A DNA stretch of 64,000 nt, taken from Prevotella sp. P3-122 (GTDB taxonomy: Bacteria; Bacteroidota; Bacteroidia; Bacteroidales; Bacteroidaceae). The position numbers and the translations under genes are program-made. The notes under the pieces are model-generated. The model did no database searches and was not told the origin of the DNA. It saw only the letters and a list, made by a program, of their open reading frames with translations. The stretch is from NCBI RefSeq assembly GCF_002251365.1, contig NZ_NPJH01000079.1, positions 161,186 through 225,185 on the forward strand, read 5' to 3'. This document shows, in pieces, positions 34,231 to 43,134 of this stretch; the stretch's first letter is position 1, and every line of letters starts with the position of its first letter.

Positions 34231-34989
34231 TCACTGGTCAGGGTTCTCTACAAATCCGCGGTATTGCTCCTCCAATGCCGACATCACAACCTCATAGCTT
34301 TTCTCCTCAGCATTGGCAACATTATCCTTGCCCTGCCCTATTGGGTATATGGGCTTATGTATGGTTAGCGTCAGCGGATGCCACGTCACCCAGCGGAAGT
34401 CCCTCATGCGCGGCATGACATCAAACGAGCCGTTGATGGTAAGAGGAACCACGGGCAGCTGCAGCTCGTCGGCAAGCATGAAGGCTCCACGCCTGAACAC
34501 TCCCATGTGTCCAGTAAACGTGCGGGCACCCTCGGGGAAGACCACCAGCGACATGCCCCCGCTCAGAGTCTTGCGGGCCTTGTCGTATGTCTCCTTAATC
34601 TTCTTGGGGCCGCGCTTGTCGACAAATATCTGGTGCGAATACTCGCATGCCATGCCTACGAAGGGCATGCTGCGCAGCTGGCGCTTCATCATCCACTTGA
34701 AGTTTCGCCCCAGGAAACCATAGACAAGGAATATGTCGAATGATCCCTGATGGTTGCTCACGAAAACATACGACTGGCCAGGCGACAGGTTCTCACGTCC
34801 CTCAACCCTTACGGGCAGAAGGAACAGCCTGACGGTGAACCACGACCATAGCTTGCCGGGATAGTAGCCCCAGAAATGACCGTTGCCAACACAGCAGCCC
34901 AAGATGGTCACAACCGATGTCAATACCGATGCCACAAGAAACAGTGGCAGACAGATAAACAATTGGTAGAGTCGATAAACGTACTTCAT
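34231..34989 (-). CDS. plsC: 1-acyl-sn-glycerol-3-phosphate acyltransferase
   Basis: 252 residues. The HX4D acyltransferase motif is NHQGSFD near residue 78, and the second block is VVFPEGAR. An N-terminal hydrophobic segment anchors it to the inner membrane. It makes phosphatidic acid from lysophosphatidate. It starts 88 bp after the phosphoesterase gene. The intervening 34990-35077 stretch holds repeated TTATCTCCTTT words but no gene. Confidence 0.93.
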   Translation of the reverse strand: MKYVYRLYQLFICLPLFLVASVLTSVVTILGCCVGNGHFWGYYPGKLWSWFTVRLFLLPVRVEGRENLSPGQSYVFVSNHQGSFDIFLVYGFLGRNFKWMMKRQLRSMPFVGMACEYSHQIFVDKRGPKKIKETYDKARKTLSGGMSLVVFPEGARTFTGHMGVFRRGAFMLADELQLPVVPLTINGSFDVMPRMRDFRWVTWHPLTLTIHKPIYPIGQGKDNVANAEEKSYEVVMSALEEQYRGFVENPDQ

Positions 34990-35077
34990 ATCTCATTTTT
35001 TATTATTTCATTTATCTCCTTTTATCTTCACTTATCTCCTTTTATCTCCTTTTTACCACTTGCAAAAGTCGATTTAT

Positions 35078-36247
35078 TCATAACGCCCGGCGCAACGTAA
35101 TGACAGCAATCTCTGCTGTAGCCCCAAACCGCATGGCCAACACCCCAGCGAGTCCTGACGTGACGTAAAGTTGCCTGTTGCCGTCCATATACAGTCCATA
35201 GTCTTCCTTGGCAGTGAGCATGGTTGGTCGCAGGCCAAAGAGCGACACCTGCCCGGCATGGGTGTGGCCGCTCAGGGTCAGCTGCACGTGTGACGATGGC
35301 AATATCTGATTGCGCCATACCGACGGGTCGTGCTGAAGCATCACCACGAAGGCATCGTTGCCCACTCCCCTCAATGTCTTGCCAATATCGGCAAGGGCCG
35401 GCGACGGCTTGCGTCCTCCATTCTCCTCGCCCGCCACAACGAGCGAGTCTGTTCCACGCCTGATTACACGGTGCTCGTTGCGCAGGACATTCCATCCTGC
35501 CCTCTGCTGACGCGCTACAGTCTCTGCAATATTTGCCTGAGCCACAGCCGGAGGCACATGGGTGTAAATGCTATAGTCGTGATTGCCCAGCACGGAATAT
35601 ACTCCATCGGGAGCCTTGACCTGTGCAAGGATGTCCTGCACGGGATATATCTCCTGCGGCTTCATGTTCTGGATATCTCCTGTGAACACCACCATGTCGG
35701 CATGCTGCGCATTGATGCTGTCTACATCCCTTTGCAGCAGTTGGCGGCGGTCGTACTGGAATGTACCGACATGGGCATCCGAGAAATGGACGATGCGGTA
35801 GCCGTCGAACTCCTTCGGAAGATCGTCAAAGTAGAGGTCAAGATGCCGGACCTCCAGTTTCCCGAAGCCGAAGATGAAGCCATAGCATACTATGTATATC
35901 TGGAAAAGGGCTACGGGCAGCCACAGTATGTTACCCCAATTGGCGCGCCGGTGCCGAAGGCGGCACAAAAGATACCCTGCCGACGAGAACAGGGCGAAAA
36001 TGGCCTTGGGCATAACGACAATGCCTACAAGCATCATGTAGACATTGATGAACACCATCTCGTCGGGCACGAAATCACGCGTCGAGGCAATTGCCACGCT
36101 GTAGGCAAGCATCAGCAGACTTGGCAACCACCACAATAGCCGCTTCCACCACACGTAGCTGCTGCGGTGGCGCAGATAGTGCACGTCGACATACAGGTCG
36201 GGAAGCACTATGAGCAATATGACGGGTATCAGTATTCTTGCTATCAT
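35078..36247 (-). CDS. membrane-anchored metallophosphoesterase
   Basis: 389 residues. Four membrane helices fill roughly residues 1-125, then the calcineurin-like phosphoesterase domain with all metal motifs: HFSDAHVG, VVFTGDIQN, LGNHDYS and LSGHTHAGQ. Such YkuE-like enzymes hydrolyse phosphodiesters or lipid pyrophosphates at the membrane; the real substrate is unknown. It starts 18 bp after the MetH-domain gene stop, in a run with dihydroorotase. Confidence 0.92.
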   Translation of the reverse strand: MIARILIPVILLIVLPDLYVDVHYLRHRSSYVWWKRLLWWLPSLLMLAYSVAIASTRDFVPDEMVFINVYMMLVGIVVMPKAIFALFSSAGYLLCRLRHRRANWGNILWLPVALFQIYIVCYGFIFGFGKLEVRHLDLYFDDLPKEFDGYRIVHFSDAHVGTFQYDRRQLLQRDVDSINAQHADMVVFTGDIQNMKPQEIYPVQDILAQVKAPDGVYSVLGNHDYSIYTHVPPAVAQANIAETVARQQRAGWNVLRNEHRVIRRGTDSLVVAGEENGGRKPSPALADIGKTLRGVGNDAFVVMLQHDPSVWRNQILPSSHVQLTLSGHTHAGQVSLFGLRPTMLTAKEDYGLYMDGNRQLYVTSGLAGVLAMRFGATAEIAVITLRRAL

Positions 36248-36265
36248 ATAATTGTTCTGAGGGGC

Positions 36266-37072
36266 TCACTGGTTGCGCCTCAGGAAACGTGACACCAGTT
36301 CCAACGGCAGCCCACGCCTTCGCGCATAGTCGCTCAGCTGGTCATTCCCTATGGGGCCAACATCGAAATACCGCGCCTTGGGATGCGCAAACATCAGTCC
36401 TGACACGGAAGCATGGGGCTGCATCATGCCACTCCCGGTGAGGCGTATGCCTATCTCGCCCATGCCCAGCACCTTGTCAATGACGAAATTGATGCTCATG
36501 TCGGGCAGCGAGGGATAGCCTGCCGCCGGCCTTATGCCCTGATAGCGGCCTGCGAGCATGTCTGCAATAGACAAATCCTCGTCGGGAGCATATCCCCAGT
36601 ATTGTGTCCTGACGTAATGGTGCAGCTTCTCGGCTGCGGCCTCGGCCAGGCGGTCGGCAACGGTCTGCGCAAGCATCTTGTCGTAGCAGTCGCAGGAGCA
36701 TCGGCTCACCATGGCCGCATCGACACTTGTGGCAAAAAATCCTACGCGGTCGGCAACGCCTTGCGACAGCGGACGCACGAAGTCTGCAAGGCAGAGATTA
36801 GGCTGTCCGCAGGCGGCAATGCCCTGCTGCCTGAGCATAGGAAGCCTTGTCCCGTCAGACAAGACAATGTCGTCGCCGTCGGAGTTGGCATCAGCTATCA
36901 GCACCTTGGCATGCACCTTGTAGCGTCCGTCCCACGAACGGGCAAGCGCAAGAGCTTCCTCACGCAGCCGCTCACGCTCGGGGCCGGCCTTGCCGGACAT
37001 TCCCCACGAATGGTAGAAATACGGCCAGCTGATATAGTCTGTCAGCTCACATATATTATAATGTATTGTCAT
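36266..37072 (-). CDS. stand-alone methionine synthase (MetH) reactivation domain protein
   Basis: 268 residues. The C-terminal part has the AdoMet-binding reactivation signature: GIRPAAGYPSLPDMS, then IGIRLTGSGMMQPHASVSGLMFAHPKARYFDVGPIG. The N-terminal half (WGYAPDED; EKLHHYVRTQYWG) fits the helical part of the domain. In most bacteria this is the fourth domain of MetH and reductively remethylates inactive cob(II)alamin. Here it is a separate gene, so a MetH lacking the domain should exist elsewhere. It overlaps the dihydroorotase gene end by 17 bp. Confidence 0.88.
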   Translation of the reverse strand: MTIHYNICELTDYISWPYFYHSWGMSGKAGPERERLREEALALARSWDGRYKVHAKVLIADANSDGDDIVLSDGTRLPMLRQQGIAACGQPNLCLADFVRPLSQGVADRVGFFATSVDAAMVSRCSCDCYDKMLAQTVADRLAEAAAEKLHHYVRTQYWGYAPDEDLSIADMLAGRYQGIRPAAGYPSLPDMSINFVIDKVLGMGEIGIRLTGSGMMQPHASVSGLMFAHPKARYFDVGPIGNDQLSDYARRRGLPLELVSRFLRRNQ

Positions 37073-38399
37073 CAGTCCTGAATGTCAGTTCCTGTCCCAA
37101 AGTATCGTCTATGACATGGCCATCGGCATAGACGGTATGTCCGTTGCAGATGGTCCTCCTCACTCGCCAGTCGTAGCAGTGTCCTTCCATAGGGCTCCAC
37201 TTGCACTTGCTCAGGATAATGTCTTTCCCTACAGTCCACGGCTCGCCCCTCTGCACAATGGCAATGTCGGCATGGTAGCCGGCGCGCAGGAAGCCTCGTC
37301 TGCTTATCGAGAACAGGCGGGCAGGATTGTGGCACATTAGCTCCACCAGCCGCTCCATCGTAACAACGCCCTTGTCGGCAAGCTCCAGCATGGTGAGGAG
37401 CGAGAACTGCACCATCGGCATACCCGATGTTGCCTTAGCCGCACCACCCTGCTTGTCGGCCAGCAGATGGGGGGCGTGGTCGGTACCAACCACACTGATG
37501 GTGCCATCGGCAATACCCCTCCTCAGTGCCTCACGGTCCTCGGGCCGCTTGATGGCAGGGTTGCATTTTATCAGACTGCCCTTCTGCGCATAGTCGGCAC
37601 TGCTGAAGAACAGATGGGCCACCGTGGCCTCAAGGGTGACATTGTCGGCCGCCAATGCCAGCTCTCGCCCGGTGCTGACATGGGCTATGTGCAGGCGGGT
37701 GCCAAACTGGCGGGCAAGGGCAGCAGCCAACGCCGCCGACTCGAAGCAGGCTTCCTCGGAGCGTATCAGCGGATGGAGCATCACGTCGGGGTCATCGCCA
37801 TACGCCTTCTTCATTTGCTCCATGTTGCGGTTTATTATGTCAGTATCCTCACAATGCGCCATGACGGGCAGTCCTAAGCGCGCAGCCTCGGCGAACACCT
37901 TCAGCAGCGAGCCATACTTGTCTACAAGCATGTTGCCGGTGCTGGAGCCCATGAAGAGCTTGATGCCTGGCACGGCATGGCGGTCGAGCGAGGCGAAGAG
38001 ATCGGAGTTGCCATTGGTGGCGCCAAAGAAGAAGCCATAGTTGACAAGGCTCTTCCGCCTTGCCCTGTCGCGCTTGTCCTGAAGCGCCTCCAGGGTTGTT
38101 GTCTGTGGCACCGTATTGGGCATGTCCAGATATGATGTCACGCCACCGGCCGCAGCGGCTCTCGACTCGCTGGCCATGTCGGCCTTATGGGTGAGCCCCG
38201 GCTCACGGAAGTGTACGTGGTCGTCTATGATGCCCGGCAATACGAGACACCCCGTGGCGTCTACAGTCTCATCGTAGTCTCCACGGGGTGCCTCTCCTTT
38301 GCCAATACTCTTGATGCTGTCTCCCTCAATGACAACAAATCCGTCGAACGACTGTCCCTCGTTGACGATGCGGCCATTGGTTATTAAAGTTTGTCTCAT
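37056..38399 (-). CDS. pyrC: dihydroorotase
   Basis: 447 residues, type I amidohydrolase DHOase. Metal-binding HVH is in PGIIDDHVHFREPG. LFMGSSTGNM follows the carboxylated-Lys position, with AHCED, IAHVSTG and the catalytic Asp block GTDHAPH. It closes carbamoyl-aspartate to dihydroorotate in pyrimidine synthesis. It is the first of a minus-strand run with the MetH domain and the phosphoesterase. Confidence 0.94.
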   Translation of the reverse strand: MRQTLITNGRIVNEGQSFDGFVVIEGDSIKSIGKGEAPRGDYDETVDATGCLVLPGIIDDHVHFREPGLTHKADMASESRAAAAGGVTSYLDMPNTVPQTTTLEALQDKRDRARRKSLVNYGFFFGATNGNSDLFASLDRHAVPGIKLFMGSSTGNMLVDKYGSLLKVFAEAARLGLPVMAHCEDTDIINRNMEQMKKAYGDDPDVMLHPLIRSEEACFESAALAAALARQFGTRLHIAHVSTGRELALAADNVTLEATVAHLFFSSADYAQKGSLIKCNPAIKRPEDREALRRGIADGTISVVGTDHAPHLLADKQGGAAKATSGMPMVQFSLLTMLELADKGVVTMERLVELMCHNPARLFSISRRGFLRAGYHADIAIVQRGEPWTVGKDIILSKCKWSPMEGHCYDWRVRRTICNGHTVYADGHVIDDTLGQELTFRTDDNTL

Positions 38400-38461
38400 A
38401 GTGTGTGCTATCGTTGTTGTTGCCGGAATACCGCTACCTGCCGTCGTCAGCCTCTGTCACC

Positions 38462-39238
38462 CTACTCTGCCGGTTTGGCAAGCTCGCTTGGGTTGGCAGC
38501 CTCCGGCACGGGAGCCGTGACAGGCGCGTCATCAACGTCCCTCATGCCATTCATGATTTGCTGGTTCTCGGTGGCCTTCTCGTAATATTCCTTAACAAGG
38601 GGATTACTCTTGAATTTGTCAGTAGCCTTGCTCATGATGTCCTCTATCCATGCGTCGAGCATCGGGTACTGGTAGCGTGTGGTGCAGGTGGTCATAAATA
38701 CCCAGGGACCAAGCACATTGTCCATGTTGTCCTCAATGAACGTGGTGACAAGCTTGTCGAGCTTTGCGCTAATCTCCGCATCCTCTGCCTGCAGATCCCT
38801 CGTCACCGCCGCCATGTCCTTGCCGTCCATGATGGCCTGGTCGTGCTTGTGTACGAGGTCGGCACTGGCGCTGACGAGCTGCTGATACTTGGTGGCAAAG
38901 GCCGACAATTCCTCGTTGAGAGGAGTTCCGGTGACGCTCTGCTGCATGTTGTCTATCTTTATCGTGATGTTGCCACTCTCAAGCACTACAGGCAGGGCTG
39001 GTGTACCGTCGAGGAAGATGTTGGCAACCTGGGTGGAGTCAACGGTTCCGGAGAAGCGGAACTGTCCGTGTATGACATCGCAGGAGTCGACATCCCTGAA
39101 CGCCGTATCGGCAAAGACCTTTAGATACAGTTTCTGCCCGTCGAGGTTCGACAGGCTTGACGTGCCTTCAATGTTGAAAGAGTTTGCACATGACGTCATG
39201 GCCAATACAGCGGCCACAGCATATATAATCTTGCTCAT
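38462..39238 (-). CDS. DUF4369-type lipoprotein
   Basis: 258 residues. Lipobox LAMTSC. Residues 20-110 carry the DUF4369 pattern (FNIEGTSSLSNLDGQKLYLKVF, DVIHGQFRFSGTVDS, PALPVVLESGNITIKID), the N-terminal domain of many Bacteroidetes thioredoxin-like lipoproteins. The thioredoxin part is missing; instead there is a helical segment and a Pro/Ala-rich tail. It is probably a periplasmic or outer-membrane protein. Function unknown. Confidence 0.82.
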   Translation of the reverse strand: MSKIIYAVAAVLAMTSCANSFNIEGTSSLSNLDGQKLYLKVFADTAFRDVDSCDVIHGQFRFSGTVDSTQVANIFLDGTPALPVVLESGNITIKIDNMQQSVTGTPLNEELSAFATKYQQLVSASADLVHKHDQAIMDGKDMAAVTRDLQAEDAEISAKLDKLVTTFIEDNMDNVLGPWVFMTTCTTRYQYPMLDAWIEDIMSKATDKFKSNPLVKEYYEKATENQQIMNGMRDVDDAPVTAPVPEAANPSELAKPAE

Positions 39239-39303
39239 AAGTTGTAGTTGCTTTCCTTTGCGTGGACTATATCTGTCCGATATCTCATTTTTCGTAGTTA
39301 TTG

Positions 39304-39311
39304 CAAAGATA
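39304..39311 (-). promoter_or_regulatory. -7 box of the DUF4369 gene
   Basis: TATCTTTG followed by CAAT on the minus strand, about 65 bp before the start codon. Confidence 0.65.
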
Positions 39312-39363
39312 ATATCATTATGCGAAGCAGAGATAATATTTTTGCGCTATTTAAAGATAGTGC

Positions 39364-39783
39364 CTATTCTTTTAGGTTTTTTTTGGATAGTTCGTTGTTT
39401 ATACGATGGGTTGTATACACCTCAAGCAGGGCCGCGACAAGCAACAGCACTACCCACTTATTGTACACTATCTCTATGTAATCTGTTATATTGTCGAACA
39501 TCGGCCTGAAAAAACCATAGGCACTGTCGGCCATCAGCACTCCAGAGATGACAAACAGCAGGCTCGCCAGACCCTGTATGTTCTTCAGGCGGCGCAGTAC
39601 CAGCTCGGTTCCAGTATACACCTGCATGGTCTGCATGAGGCTGAACATCACTGAGCCGACAAGGAATATCCAGCAGACCACACGCTGCTGCCACATCATG
39701 ACATAGCAGCCGGCACCGGCTACCATGAGCATACCACCGAGAAGGAATATCACCGTCTGTACCCTATTTAACTGTCTCATCAT
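39364..39783 (-). CDS. small membrane protein of unknown function
   Basis: 139 residues from ATG 39783 (39780 also possible). Four hydrophobic segments: VIFLLGGMLMVAGAGCYVMM, VVCWIFLVGSVMFSLMQ, GLASLLFVISGVLMAD and KWVVLLLVAALLEVY. No known motif. It overlaps the DivIC-like gene by 20 bp and is presumably cotranscribed with it, so an envelope or division-related role is possible. Confidence 0.78.
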   Translation of the reverse strand: MMRQLNRVQTVIFLLGGMLMVAGAGCYVMMWQQRVVCWIFLVGSVMFSLMQTMQVYTGTELVLRRLKNIQGLASLLFVISGVLMADSAYGFFRPMFDNITDYIEIVYNKWVVLLLVAALLEVYTTHRINNELSKKNLKE

Positions 39784-40105
39784 TGCGGTCCTCCGTAAAC
39801 TGTATGTCATCACTCAGGACAAAAACGTCCTCATCATCCGTTTTCATGAAATACTTCTCACGCGCTATCTTCTCTATAGCACGCGGATTGTGCTTCAGCT
39901 CCCTCAGAGCCTTGGCATCCTTCTCGTGTACCTTATTATATTGGGCTATCTGCTCTTTCAGGTCCTCTATCTCCATGTCGTACTTCACCCTCTGTACAAA
40001 ACTGTTGTCGTCAACAAAGCCTACGACAACAATGCCCACCACAATGACAATGACATATTTGTAGCGGGCGAGAATGTTCCATACTATTCCTATTTTCTTA
40101 CCCAT
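39764..40105 (-). CDS. DivIC/FtsB-like septum formation initiator
   Basis: 113 residues: short cytoplasmic N-terminus, one membrane helix (VIVIVVGIVVVGFV), then a coiled coil (MEIEDLKEQIAQYNKVHEKDAKALRELKHN) and the family block PRAIEKIAREKYFMKTDDEDVFVL. FtsB/DivIC links FtsQ/FtsL in the divisome. A -7 box TAACTTTG lies at 40138-40131. Confidence 0.92.
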   Translation of the reverse strand: MGKKIGIVWNILARYKYVIVIVVGIVVVGFVDDNSFVQRVKYDMEIEDLKEQIAQYNKVHEKDAKALRELKHNPRAIEKIAREKYFMKTDDEDVFVLSDDIQFTEDRNDETVK

Positions 40106-40130
40106 AAGTATAATTTGTTGATACGATTGG

Positions 40131-40138
40131 CAAAGTTA
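40131..40138 (-). promoter_or_regulatory. -7 box of the DivIC-like gene
   Basis: TAACTTTG followed by CCAA on the minus strand, 26 bp before the start codon. Confidence 0.65.
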
Positions 40139-40197
40139 CGACTTTTTCACGAAATCCTAATATCTTTCACATAATTTATGATTGTGCTATTGAGAGC

Positions 40198-40400
40198 GAA
40201 GGGCGAAGGTCGAAGGACTGAGGGCAAAGGGCAAAGGGCAAAGGGCAAAGGAGTAATTATCGCGCTGTAAGCGCAAAAGCGCATAGCCCAGGGTAGAGCG
40301 TAGCGGCACCCTGGGTTATTTCATGTAGGTGATGGTCGCGCTGTAAGCGCAAAAGCGTAGATAACAGAAGGACAAATAACGCTTTTGCCCTTTGCCTTTC
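40198..40400. repeat. compound REP-like repeat cluster
   Basis: Four tandem GGGCAAA units (about 40219-40250) are matched by the reverse word GCCCTTTGCC near 40387-40396, giving a long inverted repeat. Between them CGCTGTAAGCGCAAAAGCG occurs twice, and CCCAGGGT / ACCCTGGG form a REP-like hairpin. No open frame of interest. The following 40401-40528 stretch shows nothing recognisable. Confidence 0.6.
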
Positions 40401-40528
40401 CTTGCAGCCGGCGACCTTTGGTTCAGGGCGTTGCTACTGATTTTTCTCACATCAAACTGTACACCCTAATTATTAAATGAAGTGGGTGAAACCGTTTGCC
40501 ATAGGAGATGAATACGTTTGCATCCCTG

Positions 40529-40857
40529 ATAAGGTTAATAACCTTACAGCCTTAAGGTTATTAACCTTGCAGGCGTAAGGTTATTAACCTTATCGGCAAT
40601 TATATATATGCATTGACCACGCAACAATATATTGTCACTCGAGATATAGCATGAACCTTACGCCCGAAAGGTTATTAACCTTATCGGCAATTATATATAT
40701 ATGCATCGACCACGCAACAATATATTGTCACTCGAGATATAGCATGAACCGCAAATATGAATACGCCACAGACAAGATTTATAACCTTATCGGCAATGAA
40801 GGTAACAAATACAGACCACACTGCTATAAATGGTAATCACTCGAAATGTCAGATGAC
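40529..40857 (+). repeat. palindrome-rich repeat, left copy of an inverted pair
   Basis: Contains several AAGGTTATTAACCTT palindromes, then two tandem ~92-bp copies of a unit reading TTATCGGCAATTATATATA ... CTCGAGATATAGCATGAACC. A 30-codon frame (MNRKYEYATDKIYNLIG...) starts at 40745 and a CACTCGAAATGTC border follows. The same sequence, with one unit instead of two, lies inverted at 63777-64000. The pair encloses about 23 kb. Confidence 0.85.
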
Positions 40858-40867
40858 CCAAAATGCC

Positions 40868-40898
40868 TTTGACTTGCAACAAAGATTCAGTACCTTTG
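40868..40898 (+). promoter_or_regulatory. promoter of the metal permease gene
   Basis: TTTG at 40868-40871 (-33) and TACCTTTG at 40891-40898 (-7) with 19-bp spacing. Confidence 0.7.
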
Positions 40899-40933
40899 CA
40901 TTCGAAAAGTAAACTCAGAAACAAATATTTGAT

Positions 40934-42004
40934 ATGCAAGAGGTTTTAAATCTTATCAATGAGATGTCTCCCTATCTTCTTTTGGGATTCTTTTTTGCAG
41001 GTATGATGCATGCTTTTGTTCCAGGCATGGTGTATAACCGCTATCTCGGTGGCAAAGGTTTCAAGTCCGTGTTCTATGGTGCCTTGTTCGGTATTCCGCT
41101 ACCATTGTGCTCTTGTGGAGTGATACCAACAGCCATGTCGCTTAGAAAACAAGGGGCATCCAGGGGTGCTACGGCTTCTTTCCTCATTGCTACACCAGAA
41201 ACGGGTGTTGACAGTATCATTGCCACTTACTCTATCCTTGGACTTCCGTTTGCCATTATCCGTCCTATTGCAGCTTTCTGCAATGCCATAATGGGTGGTT
41301 GGCTGATCAACAAATTTGGAGATAAGGAGGAAGTAGTTTCGGCTGATATATCGGCAAACACTTGTTGCTGTCAGCATGAGCACAGTCATGAAGAAAACAC
41401 TTGCTCCTGTCATCACGTTCAAGGAGAGTCCCATCACGATGGCTTCCTTGGCAAGATGCGTGAAGCCCTGAGATTCGGATTTGTTGAGATGATGGAGGAT
41501 ATAGGCAAATGGCTTGTGGTGGGTCTTGTAATAGCAGGACTGATAACGGTGTTTGTGCCAGATGATTTCTTTGCCTTGTTTCGTGGCAACACCCAACTGA
41601 GCATGCTTCTCGTGCTTTGTATAGCCATTCCCATGTACATTTGTGCAACAGGCTCCATTCCGATTGCTGTTGCACTGATGATGAAGGGGCTTACGCCTGG
41701 AGCTGCACTTGTACTGCTCATGGCTGGTCCTGCATGCAATATGGCATCAATCCTGGTGATTAACAAGGCTTTAGGCCGCAAATCATTGGTGCTTTACCTC
41801 GTTTCTATCATCACCATGGCCATTCTCTGGGGACATGCAGTTGATTATCTGCTTCCTGCCGAGTGGTTCCATATATCATTGACTACCGGCAGTTGCGGTA
41901 TGGAGGAAAGGGCTTCGTGGTTGAACTGGAGTAGCACCATAGCACTTGGCATATTGCTGCTCAATGCCCTTTGGCAACACTATCACAAACCGCATTGTCA
42001 TTGA
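40934..42004 (+). CDS. SO_0444-type Cu/Zn efflux permease
   Basis: 356 residues, about eight to ten membrane helices. PLCSCGVIP near residue 60 is the Cys pair of the permease (DUF318/ArsP-like) superfamily. The central loop is a Cys/His cluster (CCCQHEHSHEE and CSCHH), suiting a soft-metal buffer. A second permease half starts at MMEDIGKWLVVGL with the internal repeat CATGSIPIAVAL. It probably exports Cu, Zn or a related thiophilic metal. It is followed 18 bp later by a Fur-type regulator. The metal is inferred from the loop only. Confidence 0.88.
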   Translation: MQEVLNLINEMSPYLLLGFFFAGMMHAFVPGMVYNRYLGGKGFKSVFYGALFGIPLPLCSCGVIPTAMSLRKQGASRGATASFLIATPETGVDSIIATYSILGLPFAIIRPIAAFCNAIMGGWLINKFGDKEEVVSADISANTCCCQHEHSHEENTCSCHHVQGESHHDGFLGKMREALRFGFVEMMEDIGKWLVVGLVIAGLITVFVPDDFFALFRGNTQLSMLLVLCIAIPMYICATGSIPIAVALMMKGLTPGAALVLLMAGPACNMASILVINKALGRKSLVLYLVSIITMAILWGHAVDYLLPAEWFHISLTTGSCGMEERASWLNWSSTIALGILLLNALWQHYHKPHCH

Positions 42005-42022
42005 CAGGATAAGAGGAAAGTT

Positions 42023-42481
42023 ATGAATCAAAAATATGAAGAAATACTAAAACAGGCAGGCATTCGTATGACAGCGAATCGCCTGCTTGTGCTCCAAACC
42101 CTGCATGAAACCGTGCAAGGAACCTTTTCGTTTTCGGACATTCTGGCGAAGATACCTTATATGGATGAATCTTCTGTCTATCGTACACTGACATTGTTCG
42201 CAGAAAAACACATCCTTCACCATATTGATGATGGCTCTGGCAAACAGAAATATTGCCTGTGCCGATGCGAATTGAAAGAAGGCGGGCATGAACTCCATCA
42301 TCGGGGACATGTTCACCTTACGTGCATCAAATGCCACAAGACCATCTGCCTTGATAACATCATGATTCCGCAAGTACCGATTCCAGACACCTTTACTGTT
42401 GTCGAGTCTGAATATGTCATAAAGGGATTGTGTGAGAAATGCAGAAAGAAACTTCTCCCAGCGATCAAAGGACGCAATTAG
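42023..42481 (+). CDS. Fur-family metalloregulator
   Basis: 152 residues. N-terminal winged helix (AGIRMTANRLLVLQTLHE, DESSVYRTLTLFAEKHIL) and C-terminal dimerisation domain with HHRGHVHLTCIKCHKTICL and CEKCRKK, giving the structural Cys4 zinc site. It is probably the regulator of the permease in the same operon. Which metal it senses (Zn, Fe, Mn) cannot be read from sequence. Confidence 0.93.
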   Translation: MNQKYEEILKQAGIRMTANRLLVLQTLHETVQGTFSFSDILAKIPYMDESSVYRTLTLFAEKHILHHIDDGSGKQKYCLCRCELKEGGHELHHRGHVHLTCIKCHKTICLDNIMIPQVPIPDTFTVVESEYVIKGLCEKCRKKLLPAIKGRN

Positions 42482-42634
42482 ATTTCCGAAACAGGGTGAA
42501 TATTACTTCCGAAACTTTTGTCAGTTAATAATTCATAAATGATTGTATTGTAAATTGTTGGTTATAAGCAATAGTTTCCTAAAGGTTACTAACTGCCTCG
42601 GCTGTTAGTTCTTGCTGGAATCAGGATAAACAAG

Positions 42635-42642
42635 TAACTTTG
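42635..42642 (+). promoter_or_regulatory. -7 box of the cupin gene
   Basis: TAACTTTG followed by CAGC, 31 bp before ATG 42673. Confidence 0.65.
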
Positions 42643-42672
42643 CAGCGTTAAAACAATAAAGGAATCAGTATT

Positions 42673-43068
42673 ATGAACCAAGCAGAATTACAGACATCGT
42701 CAGAGGGCTATAGCATCGCCACTGTCGGAGACATTGCCTCTTTTGAGGGAAAAGCATTTGTGAAGGATATTCTTAACACAACATCCATGGAAGTGTCGTT
42801 CGGCACACTTGCACCGGGATGCACAGTACCGTTTTTCCATCATCACAAACAGAACGAGGAAGTATATGTGGTGTTGAGCGGAGAAGGCGCATTCATTCTT
42901 GACGGCAAGGAAGAACCTGTCGCTTCGGGCAGTATCGTCAGGGTTGCGCCATCTGTAAGCCGCAATACCAAATGCACGGGCAACGAACCTTTGGTATATA
43001 TTTGCATCCAAGCAAAAGCCGGCTCACTCGAACAATATACCATGGGCGACGGTGTAGTGGAGCAATAA
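42673..43068 (+). CDS. single-domain cupin protein
   Basis: 131 residues. Cupin motif 1 is recognisable as FFHHHKQNEEVYVVLSGEGAFILDG and motif 2 as GSIVRVAPSVSRNTKC (with Ser/Arg in place of the usual His). Such small cupins bind a metal and act as dioxygenases, isomerases or simple sensors. It has its own promoter and ends in a strong hairpin terminator. It lies beside an HxlR regulator that may respond to the same stress. Confidence 0.88.
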   Translation: MNQAELQTSSEGYSIATVGDIASFEGKAFVKDILNTTSMEVSFGTLAPGCTVPFFHHHKQNEEVYVVLSGEGAFILDGKEEPVASGSIVRVAPSVSRNTKCTGNEPLVYICIQAKAGSLEQYTMGDGVVEQ

Positions 43069-43087
43069 CTCCCTTACAAAGAAATCA

Positions 43088-43127
43088 AAAACGTGAAAGA
43101 CAATAATCCTGATGCCTTTCACGTTTT
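43088..43127 (+). terminator. hairpin between cupin and HxlR genes
   Basis: AAAACGTGAAAG pairs perfectly (12 bp) with CTTTCACGTTTT. It lies where a GTG start for the HxlR gene (43093) would be, which argues for a later ATG start. It could also serve as an operator for the regulator. Confidence 0.7.
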
Positions 43128-43134
43128 ATGGTAT

